From: UBA7957 sp965224675
GTDB lineage: Bacteria > Pseudomonadota > Gammaproteobacteria > Granulosicoccales > Granulosicoccaceae
NCBI GenBank assembly: GCA_965224675.1
Contig: CBDDAA010000002.1
Span: 806,001-870,000, forward strand
Length of the DNA stretch: 64,000 nucleotides
Direction: 5' to 3'
Shown: piece by piece, positions 36,201 through 46,300 of the stretch
Layout of the letters: each line of letters starts with the position of its first letter
Numbering within the stretch: the stretch's first letter is position 1
The notes under the pieces: generated by a model
The model's input: the letters and a program-made list of their open reading frames with translations, nothing else
Database searches by the model: none
What the model was told of the DNA's origin: nothing
Translations under genes and position numbers: made by a program

Positions 36201-39200
36201 AACGACTCTGGTTTTTTTTGTATTTTCCTATTGAGTAAACCATCTATTCCATCTCGGTTAAACTCACGAATAAATAAAAGCGTATATGGATGATAAAAAG
36301 GAAGAAACCTATATTTACGATTCTTACTTATGAGCTGCCCATAGTTATTTAACCTTGTCTCCCATTCTGGTTTGATAAAAAAAGCACGCTGACTATCCTG
36401 ATAAAACATTGGATGATCTTGTGACATTGTATTTAGTTGCAAGTCTTGTTGAGTAATAACCAGTTCAAATGGTGAGTTTGCACCTGCTAGTAAAGAAGAG
36501 GTGCTGCTATTTTCTAGTACTTTTAAAGATTTATTGTTTATTGAGTCATATCTATTATTGGTAAGACGAGTATTATTAAAATGCATACCATTTGGAAGCT
36601 TAAGACGCGGCCCATACTCATGAACAGGATCAAGCTCTTTAATCATTTCTCCATCACGTCCAAAATTATCATGCACATAATCATATGAATCATCTCCCCA
36701 GTCGGAGAAGACTCCAAGGACAGTATATTTCCCACCTAGTCCCTTTAACTTTACATCTTTAACATCACCATCAAAGACAAATGCTGATGAGTGCCAAGGC
36801 AAGTAAGTTTCATTAAAGTTATTTTTTGTCAGACGTGTTGGATTTTTCAATGATGGGCTGAAAACTAGTGGGTGATATGTATAAGGAACGTAACCTGATG
36901 GATTTAACTTCTTGTTTGGATCATAAAATACGCTATTGTTAAACTCTCTGGATGTAGATATATATATATCAAGATATAGCTCATTAAATTTAGATAGATA
37001 GTAGGGCTTTAAATTGTAAGAGTAGTGCGGTCTTTCCCAGGGATGTATCAGTTTTTGTTTGGAAATTTTCTTAGGTGTCCAACCACCTGGTTTCTTAAAA
37101 CTCCATGCTAGCTGTACCTCTAATATTTTCAATGGTTCTGGAGCATCTGCGGGCCCGGTTGTAGGCTGTGCAGCAGGAACTTTTTTCACTTTCATTGGCT
37201 TTTCCATAAACTGCAACCAGAAGATATACAATTTGCGGTTATAAGCTACTGGCGTAATATGATCGCCAGTAATATCCACATCAATCTTTTCCCATGAACT
37301 CCAGGTGCTGTAATTCATATCATAGGTTCGATAATAATAGATATTAGGGATAGCCTTTGTTCTCCCTATCACATGAACGATATTGGTTTCATACCCATCT
37401 TCCGCAAGATTAAGATCCTCCATCTGATGATATAAACCACATACTTCTAGATGTGAAACCTCATCAACTTTGTGAAGATAATTCAGGAATGCTGTTTCAA
37501 CATTTTTATTCGTAATTTCATTTTGTAGTAACTCATTTTCAAGTTCTTCAAAGAATGGGGACTTATCATCACGCAGTTCAGGCTCTATCCAATTCTCGGG
37601 ATAAAAGAATACCTTTCGATTAGCTTCCCAAACCCTATAATTTTTCATCCATTTCCATTGTGACCATGCATTAGGGGAAGAACGATCATCCTTTTCACTT
37701 TGTGTAACCAGTACATACCTTTTCTCAAGATTGAGAAAGCAGCGTTGTACGAAAAGCTGAATAGAAGTTAATGCCTGTTTAATGCGAGAAGTGAGTTGAC
37801 AAGCTCTCATCTCGACATCTATCAGAAAATATTTGTAAAGTGAATTTGAATCGACCCAGTAAAGCGGATTTGTAATCACTCCATTTTCAATCTCTGGGTC
37901 TTTATTTCTTTGTGAATCATCCAGTAGATAGGCAACAAGAGCTTCACGTTTCTTATTTCGTATCTCATCATGTAAAGGTGTTGCTTTTTCCAACCAATCA
38001 TTTTGTTCATACTTTGATTTAACGCCTTGTCTAGCCTGAACTGATATATCTCTTTCTATTTCTGCATCAGAGTTAATAGTAGCCCAGTTAAACATCGTTT
38101 CTGCATCAACCCCGCTCAATTTTATTTGTTGAATACACTTTAATAAACGGAAGTATAGTTTGGCTTCGGTATAATCTAGATTCCCAGCAATATGTTGTAT
38201 CTTTAAACCTTCATGAAGTTGAGATATATCCTCTAATTCCCATTGCGTTAATTTTGCAATTTCTGCAATTATGTCTTCTTTCGAGTTAGCAGCATCTGTA
38301 GCCAAATCAAGAACACTTCGAATTGATGCATCCTCTGGTTCAGGAAACAGAGACTTAAACTTAATGAAAAGAAATAAGTTATGCCATTTTTCATAATCAT
38401 TAGCAGCAGCTAATGTTGAAATAGGTAAAACTGAAAAATCAACTACGTTCACTGCACCATGATTATTAATAAACCACTTTAAGTTCTTAAATCCTATATC
38501 CATGTTTGATACGAGCAAAGATATTTTATGCAACAAGGAGTAGGCATTAAAATAGTCAGGGAAGATAGATGAGTCTATATCCTTATAACTACCATCAGCT
38601 TGTTTCTCAATTAAATTTTCATTTCCTAATATCTCTAATAAAGACTCAGATCCAGGTGTAAGTGTTACGTCTTCCAGAATAACCTTCGCCTGCTCATTTG
38701 TTAAACCAAAGGAAATAGCTGAACTTGATATGATCTGATTTTTATTATTAGTAAGTAAATCCTCAATATTGGTCTGAATTAATTTTATTTTCTCTACCAA
38801 GACCATTTTATTATTATCAGTGGCAGAGGCCGTATCAAAATTGATTACGAAGCTGGTTTCCTCTACTGAAAAAGTTGCATTAGTAAAGTTTACCAGAGTG
38901 GATTCTAATAAGGATTTTAAAGGGTCAAGTGAACTAACCAACTGCGGAACAGTCATTGGAAGCAAAGCATCAGCATCAAAAGCAAGAATACTATTACGGT
39001 CAGCAAGGCTTAGTTCAAGCTGATCAATCTTCTCCTTACTAAGCTCAATGGTATTTCTTAACGATTCAATTAACTGAATAATTGAATCATCCCTTAATCC
39101 AGCGGATGAATCAGAGCTGTAATTTAAAATATAATCCAAATCGATTAGTGTTAGCCCAGAAGCCTTGATATCTCCGTAATGTTGGATTACTTCCAAGGTG

Positions 39201-42200
39201 GTCTCTATAGAGCTAAAAGGATCAGAATTATTAATGACACGCAAGTGCAAGAGTAGATCTTTAATACTTAGTTTTAAACTACGTGCCAGATAGGTATATC
39301 TGAATAACTGGGAAAGCGATTCTACAGACAATTGGCTATCTGTTTTCTCCTCTAATAAAACAAAATCTGACTGCTGCAATGCCAGTGATGACAAAATCGT
39401 AGAAACAGGAGAATATCCGTTATGTGGTGCAGCAGCATTCACTCCCAGGACAATACTGTTATTCAGAGCAATAGGATTACTGTCAACATCAAGTGCTTTG
39501 AAATGCTCATCTACTGGATTGGTTACGGCAAGACTCTGGAATAGTTGGTTGTATAACGGTTGAATAACAACATCGGGATTTTCGGGTTCTATTCTAACTT
39601 CACGGTTAATCTCATCATAAAATGTAAGAAGCGACTCAAAAGGTAATTTTAGGTTTCCCTGCAATTGATGAAAGTGTTTCAAATTAACCAATGTGTCTTT
39701 ATTTATTTGCTTGCCTCCGATTTTTCGAATAAGCAAATCCAGTTTCCACATTTCCCACTCAGTATTTCTCCACAAGCGGAGAAAGCGATGAATCAAATCA
39801 AATTTACTGACTGTTAAGTTAGTCAATGTTTGTTGATTGACATCACAGGTATCAACGGGACGCTTTATTTTCGATACATTCGTCGCGGTTGGATCATTAA
39901 CAAATTTAACCAATAGCAAGCCTAACAACTCTCGATAACTCAATTTAGCTCTGTCCATGAATCGAGCCACTGAAACATCCTTTTTCCTTATATCTGCCCC
40001 CCAGTATTTGTCTTGATCTGCGGCATTACTACGTTTAGTAGTGATTAAATCCTTTTCCTTAGCTGAAATGCCAAAATATTCAGCGGCTATTGAAGCATCA
40101 TCAGGCTTTTTATTATTAGTATCTGACTTATCCTGAAAAGCCTCCATTAATTCATATCGGGGCACTCTTAAATGATTAAGGTAGGCACGAGTCTCCTCCT
40201 GCCATAAATTAAAAGAGCTATTAAGAGGATAATCAGCATTAGCAATCGTGTTGTATGCATCATTCTGAATATATTCAGGTGTTGCACGAAGTTCATTCTG
40301 AGATAGTGTTGTTTGATAAATAAAATCATTATTCTCAACTATATTGTTTTCAAGTATTTCGCAGACCAGATCAATATAAGGCAATGGTGTATTGGTATTG
40401 ATACAGTTAAGTTTAATGTTACCAATATCACTGCGACGATCAAAAAGCACATCTTTAACAGTTATAGGAGGATCAACAGCTATAGGAGGTTGTACAGCTA
40501 AATGAGTTTCTAGATATCGTAATAAATCAGTTAAATAAGCCGCAGGACTATATAAAGACTTACAGTGTTGACAATCACAATAGTCCAATGAACCGAAGAG
40601 AGATTCAAGATTAGGAATGTCACCTAGTGCTTTCTGTATTTCGTCCTTGGAGTAAATATGTGAAACAATTGCTGCTGGTGTATCCCTGTGGATTTCGCGT
40701 CGATACTCCATTAAACGAGCAAGTATCTGCATATACTGCATCTTTGATGATTCATAGATTTGATTCGTAGCAGCTACACCTACACCATTATCAGACATCA
40801 AGACAGATAAACGTTCCTGCCCTATAAAATAAATTTGCATAGAACTGTGCAGCCCATTTGCCACCAAAGTAGCACCCGCTACAGAATCATTAGAAATTTT
40901 GTGAATACGTTGAACTATTTTTAATTCTTCCAGAGTTTTATTATCAATAGCCACACTAGGATTATTAAGCAAATATTGGTCAATATTATCTTTCTTAAAA
41001 TCCAAGCTTTCTTGCTTATCAATAAATTTTGTAATTTGATTAATCTTGGTGATATTTCCAATATTGTCTTTTTTTATGGTTGCAACTAATGAGACCGCGG
41101 GGTACAAAAAATCAACTCTGCTTTTCATTGCAGCAGCAAAGTTGGCAACTTTCTCATTAACTGTGTCTCCAGGCATGTTATCTGGCACATTTTTATTATT
41201 CTTATTAATTATTTCTACAAATCCATCCTGATTTAATTTGGCGAGGTCACTTGCTTTTTTAAATGGTTTATTTTGTGCGGAGCCAATATTTTTCTTTAGA
41301 AATGTTATTGTTGGTAGATGGTTTTTTGAAACATTTCCTGACTCTACTGTTGTCGTAAAGTCAGCTATCGCTTCAACACCAATAGTGGCTTCATGCGTTT
41401 TAATTTCTTCCCAGAAAGATGAATTAATGCCACCATTATTAAGAAATACAGATGAAATAGTTGAGTAATGAGCTTTTTTTATTGTGGACTGATCAAGCAA
41501 GGTTTGAATATTCCCATTACCTACCAAGATAGGTTTAGTCAATGCAAAATCATTACGTTGTTTTTGTAATTCCTTGACTATCGCATCCTTATTAATCTTA
41601 ATCTTCTGTGACACAAGGTTTTGTGAGATAGCATTGTCCAAAATCTGCAGTTGGGTATCATCATCAAGAAATACAATACCTGATGCTGTTAATTCTATTA
41701 AATGATCAATGGTTTCCCAATCGCTGGTTCCTCTTAGTAAGTCACCAGGTAAATCTGCTGGAAGGTTCTGGTTGATAAATGCATAGAACACTTCGGGAGT
41801 TAAAGTTGAACCAACATTTACCGATTTTGTAACAAGGCGTGATAATATATGACGCATGATCTCATCTGCACTCAAACCAATTTGCAAACTTAACTGCGAA
41901 ATTTGTTTGTCTGTCTCAGTTTCTTGCAAGTCCTCTATTTTTAAGCTACCAAGAGCTTTCTGGATAATTTTTTCAGTGACTTCAAAGTAAAACTCACCTA
42001 AATACTTACCGTTATATTCGATCTTCCCATCGGCATTCCTGTTTGCAGTAAAATTCACCCAATGTATGGGCTTCATATTAAAATGCGTTTGTATCGCAAC
42101 AGGGTTGTTCTGATCTGCCTCGTTAAACAGTTTGACAACAAGATGGAAGTTGTTGCTGATCTTTCCATTATCTGGATTAATGGGTGCATCGTAAGCGATA

Positions 42201-43321
42201 TCAAAAAAACCATTCAGGAAGTTTTTCTTAGCTGCGATAGGCTCAGCAGTTTCTTTCTCCAGTGTCTTGCCATAAAGCATAATAACCATATTTTTTTTAC
42301 GCTGCCAAAACTCATCTCGTACAGAACCTCGGATTCGATATCGGTGAGTGGTTGCCGCCTTTGGGTTAGCTGAAACAGCTAGACTATTGACAACTTTCTG
42401 GGTAGCTCTATCAAAATGACCTGTTTGTGCAATACCTTTCTGTTTTTGTAATTCTTTTATGGCTTTGATGGTTGTTTTTCCAAAGGCCTGAGTGTTGTAT
42501 TCATTTTCAGATATTTTATAACCTAAGAATGCCAAGGACTTATGCATTTCAGCAACGTGGGGGGATACCATATTTAGCCGTAAGGTTTTAGTTACAGTTT
42601 TTAAGTCTTTGGCTGCCGGTGCTTTTAGTTTTTTTACAAACTTCCCTTTGCTTGTGGATACACTGGTTATTTTATCTAATGTTGCCTTATTTACTTCGCC
42701 AGTGACGCTGAGATTATATTTTTTCTGAAAGGCTCTAATGAGTTTTTGAGATGTATCACCCAGCTTTTTTTCTTTAAGTTCAGAAGGATCAATTTCTATT
42801 TCGAGTTTAGCAATAGTGTTTACATTAATAAGGGTGCTTTGAAGCTTTCCTATCTGGTTTTTTGTAGACAGGGTGTTCTTAATATTTGCATCATGTAATT
42901 TTTCAAAAAAAACTTCTCCTAGTTTGCCATTCTGCTCAAGCCCATGTTTTTTTTGGAAAGCCACTATTGCGGTTCGGGTTTTTTCACCTACTATTTTTTT
43001 ATTTTTTTCCTCTAAGGAGACAGAAAATTTTGCTTTTTCAAGCAGTTCATGTAGTTTTTTTGTTCTGGTTTTGCTGTGGGTGTGATGGAGATCAAATAAC
43101 TCAACACCAAAAACAGAAAGTGTTTTTTTATTTAGCCTGCCTGTTTGGGGAAGTTTGTGTTTCTTTTGAAAGGTTTTGATGGCTTCTCTTGTGGTTTCAC
43201 CGCGTACTTTTTTATTAATCTCATCCGCGGCAACTTTCATGTCGAATACGTTTAAAGCATGATGAAGATCGTCTGTATTATGCTTAATATTTATATTAAG
43301 TGGCACATTGAGTTTATTCAT
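33284..43321 (-). CDS. Tc toxin subunit A (TcA) with N-terminal peptidoglycan-binding-like repeats
   Basis: A 3345-residue protein, about 900 longer than usual TcA (about 2400-2500). Residues about 20-310 hold four PG_binding_1-like repeats (AIKTFQKKHKLPQTG, AIVAFQKKHGLEQNG, LIRAFQKKYNLSVTG and AIKELQKQKGIAQTG). A transthyretin-like beta domain (about 325-450) follows. From about 890 it is standard TcA: the Cys-rich YCDCQHCKSLYSPAAYL near 911, a neuraminidase-like region near 1960-2050, the helical pore region with Gly/Ala-rich tip near 2780-2850, and the TcB-binding C-terminus (LPEWLFDMDYPGHY near 3057). TcA pentamers bind target cells and inject the TcB-TcC payload. The gene follows TcB-TcC by 66 bp in one operon. 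Confidence 0.93.
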   Translation of the reverse strand: MNKLNVPLNINIKHNTDDLHHALNVFDMKVAADEINKKVRGETTREAIKTFQKKHKLPQTGRLNKKTLSVFGVELFDLHHTHSKTRTKKLHELLEKAKFSVSLEEKNKKIVGEKTRTAIVAFQKKHGLEQNGKLGEVFFEKLHDANIKNTLSTKNQIGKLQSTLINVNTIAKLEIEIDPSELKEKKLGDTSQKLIRAFQKKYNLSVTGEVNKATLDKITSVSTSKGKFVKKLKAPAAKDLKTVTKTLRLNMVSPHVAEMHKSLAFLGYKISENEYNTQAFGKTTIKAIKELQKQKGIAQTGHFDRATQKVVNSLAVSANPKAATTHRYRIRGSVRDEFWQRKKNMVIMLYGKTLEKETAEPIAAKKNFLNGFFDIAYDAPINPDNGKISNNFHLVVKLFNEADQNNPVAIQTHFNMKPIHWVNFTANRNADGKIEYNGKYLGEFYFEVTEKIIQKALGSLKIEDLQETETDKQISQLSLQIGLSADEIMRHILSRLVTKSVNVGSTLTPEVFYAFINQNLPADLPGDLLRGTSDWETIDHLIELTASGIVFLDDDTQLQILDNAISQNLVSQKIKINKDAIVKELQKQRNDFALTKPILVGNGNIQTLLDQSTIKKAHYSTISSVFLNNGGINSSFWEEIKTHEATIGVEAIADFTTTVESGNVSKNHLPTITFLKKNIGSAQNKPFKKASDLAKLNQDGFVEIINKNNKNVPDNMPGDTVNEKVANFAAAMKSRVDFLYPAVSLVATIKKDNIGNITKINQITKFIDKQESLDFKKDNIDQYLLNNPSVAIDNKTLEELKIVQRIHKISNDSVAGATLVANGLHSSMQIYFIGQERLSVLMSDNGVGVAATNQIYESSKMQYMQILARLMEYRREIHRDTPAAIVSHIYSKDEIQKALGDIPNLESLFGSLDYCDCQHCKSLYSPAAYLTDLLRYLETHLAVQPPIAVDPPITVKDVLFDRRSDIGNIKLNCINTNTPLPYIDLVCEILENNIVENNDFIYQTTLSQNELRATPEYIQNDAYNTIANADYPLNSSFNLWQEETRAYLNHLRVPRYELMEAFQDKSDTNNKKPDDASIAAEYFGISAKEKDLITTKRSNAADQDKYWGADIRKKDVSVARFMDRAKLSYRELLGLLLVKFVNDPTATNVSKIKRPVDTCDVNQQTLTNLTVSKFDLIHRFLRLWRNTEWEMWKLDLLIRKIGGKQINKDTLVNLKHFHQLQGNLKLPFESLLTFYDEINREVRIEPENPDVVIQPLYNQLFQSLAVTNPVDEHFKALDVDSNPIALNNSIVLGVNAAAPHNGYSPVSTILSSLALQQSDFVLLEEKTDSQLSVESLSQLFRYTYLARSLKLSIKDLLLHLRVINNSDPFSSIETTLEVIQHYGDIKASGLTLIDLDYILNYSSDSSAGLRDDSIIQLIESLRNTIELSKEKIDQLELSLADRNSILAFDADALLPMTVPQLVSSLDPLKSLLESTLVNFTNATFSVEETSFVINFDTASATDNNKMVLVEKIKLIQTNIEDLLTNNKNQIISSSAISFGLTNEQAKVILEDVTLTPGSESLLEILGNENLIEKQADGSYKDIDSSIFPDYFNAYSLLHKISLLVSNMDIGFKNLKWFINNHGAVNVVDFSVLPISTLAAANDYEKWHNLFLFIKFKSLFPEPEDASIRSVLDLATDAANSKEDIIAEIAKLTQWELEDISQLHEGLKIQHIAGNLDYTEAKLYFRLLKCIQQIKLSGVDAETMFNWATINSDAEIERDISVQARQGVKSKYEQNDWLEKATPLHDEIRNKKREALVAYLLDDSQRNKDPEIENGVITNPLYWVDSNSLYKYFLIDVEMRACQLTSRIKQALTSIQLFVQRCFLNLEKRYVLVTQSEKDDRSSPNAWSQWKWMKNYRVWEANRKVFFYPENWIEPELRDDKSPFFEELENELLQNEITNKNVETAFLNYLHKVDEVSHLEVCGLYHQMEDLNLAEDGYETNIVHVIGRTKAIPNIYYYRTYDMNYSTWSSWEKIDVDITGDHITPVAYNRKLYIFWLQFMEKPMKVKKVPAAQPTTGPADAPEPLKILEVQLAWSFKKPGGWTPKKISKQKLIHPWERPHYSYNLKPYYLSKFNELYLDIYISTSREFNNSVFYDPNKKLNPSGYVPYTYHPLVFSPSLKNPTRLTKNNFNETYLPWHSSAFVFDGDVKDVKLKGLGGKYTVLGVFSDWGDDSYDYVHDNFGRDGEMIKELDPVHEYGPRLKLPNGMHFNNTRLTNNRYDSINNKSLKVLENSSTSSLLAGANSPFELVITQQDLQLNTMSQDHPMFYQDSQRAFFIKPEWETRLNNYGQLISKNRKYRFLPFYHPYTLLFIREFNRDGIDGLLNRKIQKKPESFQPKNTFSFGSYFPTSKVIVGGEEETSQKNKDIVDFSFGAANSTYNWELFFHAPLMIASRLMQNQKFEDAMHWFHYIFDPTNIEDYPTPQRYWVTKPFFNYNSTDYRNQRIESILSDISQKENSEQLKAWRNNPFKPHVIARYRPVAYQKNVVMKYLDNLIAWGDMLFRRDSIESINEASLLYMLAHEILGDRPQKVPNVEHKEATFNELQKDLDDFGNAKVDVVIEDTLLPITVIPSTSGSEPIPKLETLYFCIPNNDFLSKYWDTVEDRLFKIRHCMNIQGIVRQLPLFEPPIDPALLVKAAAGGVDFGSVLNDLSAPTPFYRFRIVVQKAVDFSNEVKILGDRLLSALEKKDIENLSLLRSQHEMQLLQAVKDVRKKQIDEAVETIGSLNKSFESAEERRSYYEGKDFVNIPEGLALGLNGISLVLDGAIAAGYIVSGGLKLIPNFLAGAAGFGGSPTVNATMGGQQIGNGAEMAVRTIQSIATALDKAASLSTTVGSYINRKDDWDFQGRLATIEKDQIQFQINAAEIRQAIAEKDLENQELQIENAETIDDYMRNKFTNEQLYSWMITQVSTIYFQAYQLAYDMAKKAEKCYQYELGVSNSNIIQFGYWDSLKKGLLSGDKLMADLRRLEAEYINQNRREYEITKHISLAQMIPLSLITLKQTGTCLLTLPEWLFDMDYPGHYMRRIKNVTLSIPCITGPYTSINCTLSLLRNETRINSTLLGGDYEKQEDDTRFNTMFGAISSIATSHAQNDSGMFELNFNDERYLPFEGAGVISDWQINMPIENNYFDFASLSDVILHISYTSRNGGLAKEALAAVQDKLPNQSARLFSLKHEFESEWYRFLNPEGGNNQEFVVTLTQEHFPFFIRGKLAAMKIKRMDVYVESSINEKYIANITVTNANPLADVLIDKDPSINEVHHSSEEFAPGSQPSPTGEIKLLLKVESDGNFKSLDDSKIDDVFILFQLGI

Positions 43322-43387
43322 GAATTACCCATTTACGTGTATTTTGTAATCAAAATCAGAGGATGCTGTTACCTATACAGCCTCTTA

Positions 43388-46300
43388 TTAAAATCTGAGC
43401 ATTATTGGATTAAGTTGTGGTAGTCTTCGCGGGGGAACCGCTTTTGGTTGAAAAAAATAATTAGGTGACGTCACTGCTGGATTGACAATTGAGCCAAAAT
43501 CAATTGAGGATAAGGGTCGTAGCCCGATAACTTCATTCCTAAAGTGAGGTAGCAATTCTGAGCGTAATTGTTGTTGTCTGGTCTGATATTCAGTTGCGTT
43601 ATTACCAAATTGATGCAGATCTCTCGTTCCACCGTTGATCTCCTGCCTTGTGCTTTCTACTTGGAGCCCTCTAAGTGGTTGGTTTACCAAATTACGTCCA
43701 TTAGCTACCCCTATGGCAAACACCGCAGACGCTTCAATGTGAGCTGGATGCATAGTAACAACAGAACTATCACCACCTGCGCCAGACATAAGATCATGCT
43801 CAAATTGAGGGTGATTGCCTGTATTGAGTATGAAAAGTTGATTATATCGTTCATCAAAACCTAGTAAATGACCTGTTTCATGAATTAACGATTGTAGCTC
43901 ATGGCCTCCAGCACTTGAGATATTAGCAATCATACGACTTACTGGTTCTCCAAATGCGGGATATCTAGAGTCAGTTCTAGTACCTAATGTTGTTACACCT
44001 CCCGTCATGGCATTATTTGATGCAAACTGCAATATATTATCGCCAGGAACAAATCCTACAGAAGATGCTAATGTACGTTCTGTCTCAGGAACATTATTGA
44101 GGATTTCTTCTGTAGTCTGTGATGCAAGAGGTGATGATATTTGGGAAGTATCGTGAAAAGCAAAGGTTACATCGTAACGAACCTGCCACTCATCTCCATT
44201 GACATCAGTAAAAGTTGATCTTCTCGGTCTTCTAATAGAAATACCAGCTAACCTTTGATCTGTCTCGGTCTGCGTTTCAATGGATGGGTTACTAAAAAAA
44301 TCTGTCGCTTGTTGCGCAAATGGCCGAATCTTAGCAATTTCTTCTGCAGTGCCAAAAAAATGCACTGTGGTGTTGTAAGATATTGTTCTAGATTCCTGAT
44401 CGATGGTGAGTCGGGCATCTGTACCTGTCTGATCACTATACTTTAAAGGGTTGTTTTGAGTATACCGATAGATATTAACCCCATCCCCAATTCCAATTGG
44501 ATCAGCACTCAACCATCTCCCCAGCCAAGGTAAATAATACCTAGCAGAGTGATAACTCAACCCACTTTCCTCGTCTCGCTCCATGCCAGTATGGCGGTAG
44601 CGTTTGGCGGATACTTTGATGCTTTTATTCATAGCTTGGTAGGCGGTGGTACCGTAGGGGTGGTACTCTTCGTAGCTGATGATCTTAGCATGTTGATCTA
44701 GCTCTAAAGCACTGGAACCTAAGTGATTGTGCATTTGGTAGCGAACCAGCTCTTTTGGCGTATCGTCATCTATGTCGTTGCGTCTCTCTATCATGACAAA
44801 CCTATGCTCCTCATCCATCAAACTTAGGCTGATTCGCACAAGCCCTGCATGAGAACCACTATGCTTTTTGTAGACTTCATAACCTGCGATATAGATACGT
44901 TCTTCTTTGAGTTCAGCTGTAGTTTGCTTTTCGGTTATCTTACGTATGCGTTGCCCTGAACCGTCGTACTGATAATAAGTAGTTTCAGGTGTGCCACCGT
45001 TGGTACTCATTTGGCATATGGTCCTGACCAACTGCTCATTGAAATTCCAAGCCATCTCTTGCAAGTGTGGCATGGACTCTATGTAACCATGCTTGGAATG
45101 ATGGGGATAAGTGAAAGTATCTGAGCCTACTTTGGTATTTTTGAGTCTGTTATTGTCTGTTTCGTATGTATAGTCTCGCTTCCAGTCATTTCCGCCTGCC
45201 TGGTGTTGCATCTGTAATATATTGCCGACATTGTCATAGTAGTAACGTTGTATGTAGTTGCGTATTGCGACTGGGTCACCGGGGTTGACCTGATGCATAT
45301 AGGGTGCATCATTCCAGTTGTCCTGTGAGTCAAAGGCAAGTGCTGCATTATTTTCTCTACCTTTGGCTTCGATAAGTCTGTAAAGGGCATCATAGGTGTA
45401 GGTAGAAACGCCTGTGGTTTTTTGTTGATTAAAGAATACTGTAGGGATGTTTTTATCTTCTATCTCGGCAATATTTCCTACTGGGTCATAAGAGTAATGC
45501 AAATCCTGTAGAAGCTTGTTACCTTTTTTACTCACTAAGTGTTTAAGCCTGAAAGTATCTATATCGTAAATATAGCGAGTGATTACATCATTGCCATAAA
45601 TAATTTGTGAGCGTTGCCCTTTTTCGTTGTAATCGATATTTTTAATGTAGGTTCGTGTTGTCTGGTTTGCATCGCCATGTTTTATCTGTTCTGATTCCAG
45701 CAGACCTGCTTTGTTATAGCCCGGTGTAATGACAGAACCATCAGGGCCCGTCTGTTCGCTTATGCGTCCAAGGGCATCAGATTGGGTCATGAAAGTAAAA
45801 CTCTCTGCTTCTAAGTTTTGCGCAAGGTTGCTATCTACCCAGTTGGCTATTTTTTTGTAGTGTTTAAACAAGTTTCGTTTTGTGAATTTGGCCTGGCCTT
45901 TAAAGTCATACTCTGGTGTTTCCAGAAGACCACCTGTATCGTATAACTTGACTACCTGCCCGCGCAGATTTTTTGTTTCAGGACTGGGTTCACTCTCACC
46001 ATAAAATACACGCTCAACGATGTGATCTAGATTATTTGCCCCATCGCCGCCAAGCACCTTACTTTGTATAGGTCTATGCAAATTGTCATAGAAATACTGG
46101 AACTCAAAATCACGTTCATCCCAGCTATGCAGTGGATTGCCTAATACATTTGCAAACATCCAGCGCTGCCCTGTATCCATACTGGCTTCATGGATGATAT
46201 TACCTGACATGTCATAGTCGTACTGCATTACCGTGCGGCTCTGTGCATCGATTACTTCTTGTTGATTGCCTGTAATGTCAAAAACAACCTGGGTTTGAGC

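Noticed and set aside
43322..43387. Possible immunity gene or promoter between TcB-TcC and TcA
   Set aside because: Only 66 bases, with a bulged 8-bp hairpin (43359-43384); too short for a gene, and Tc toxins do not usually need immunity proteins.
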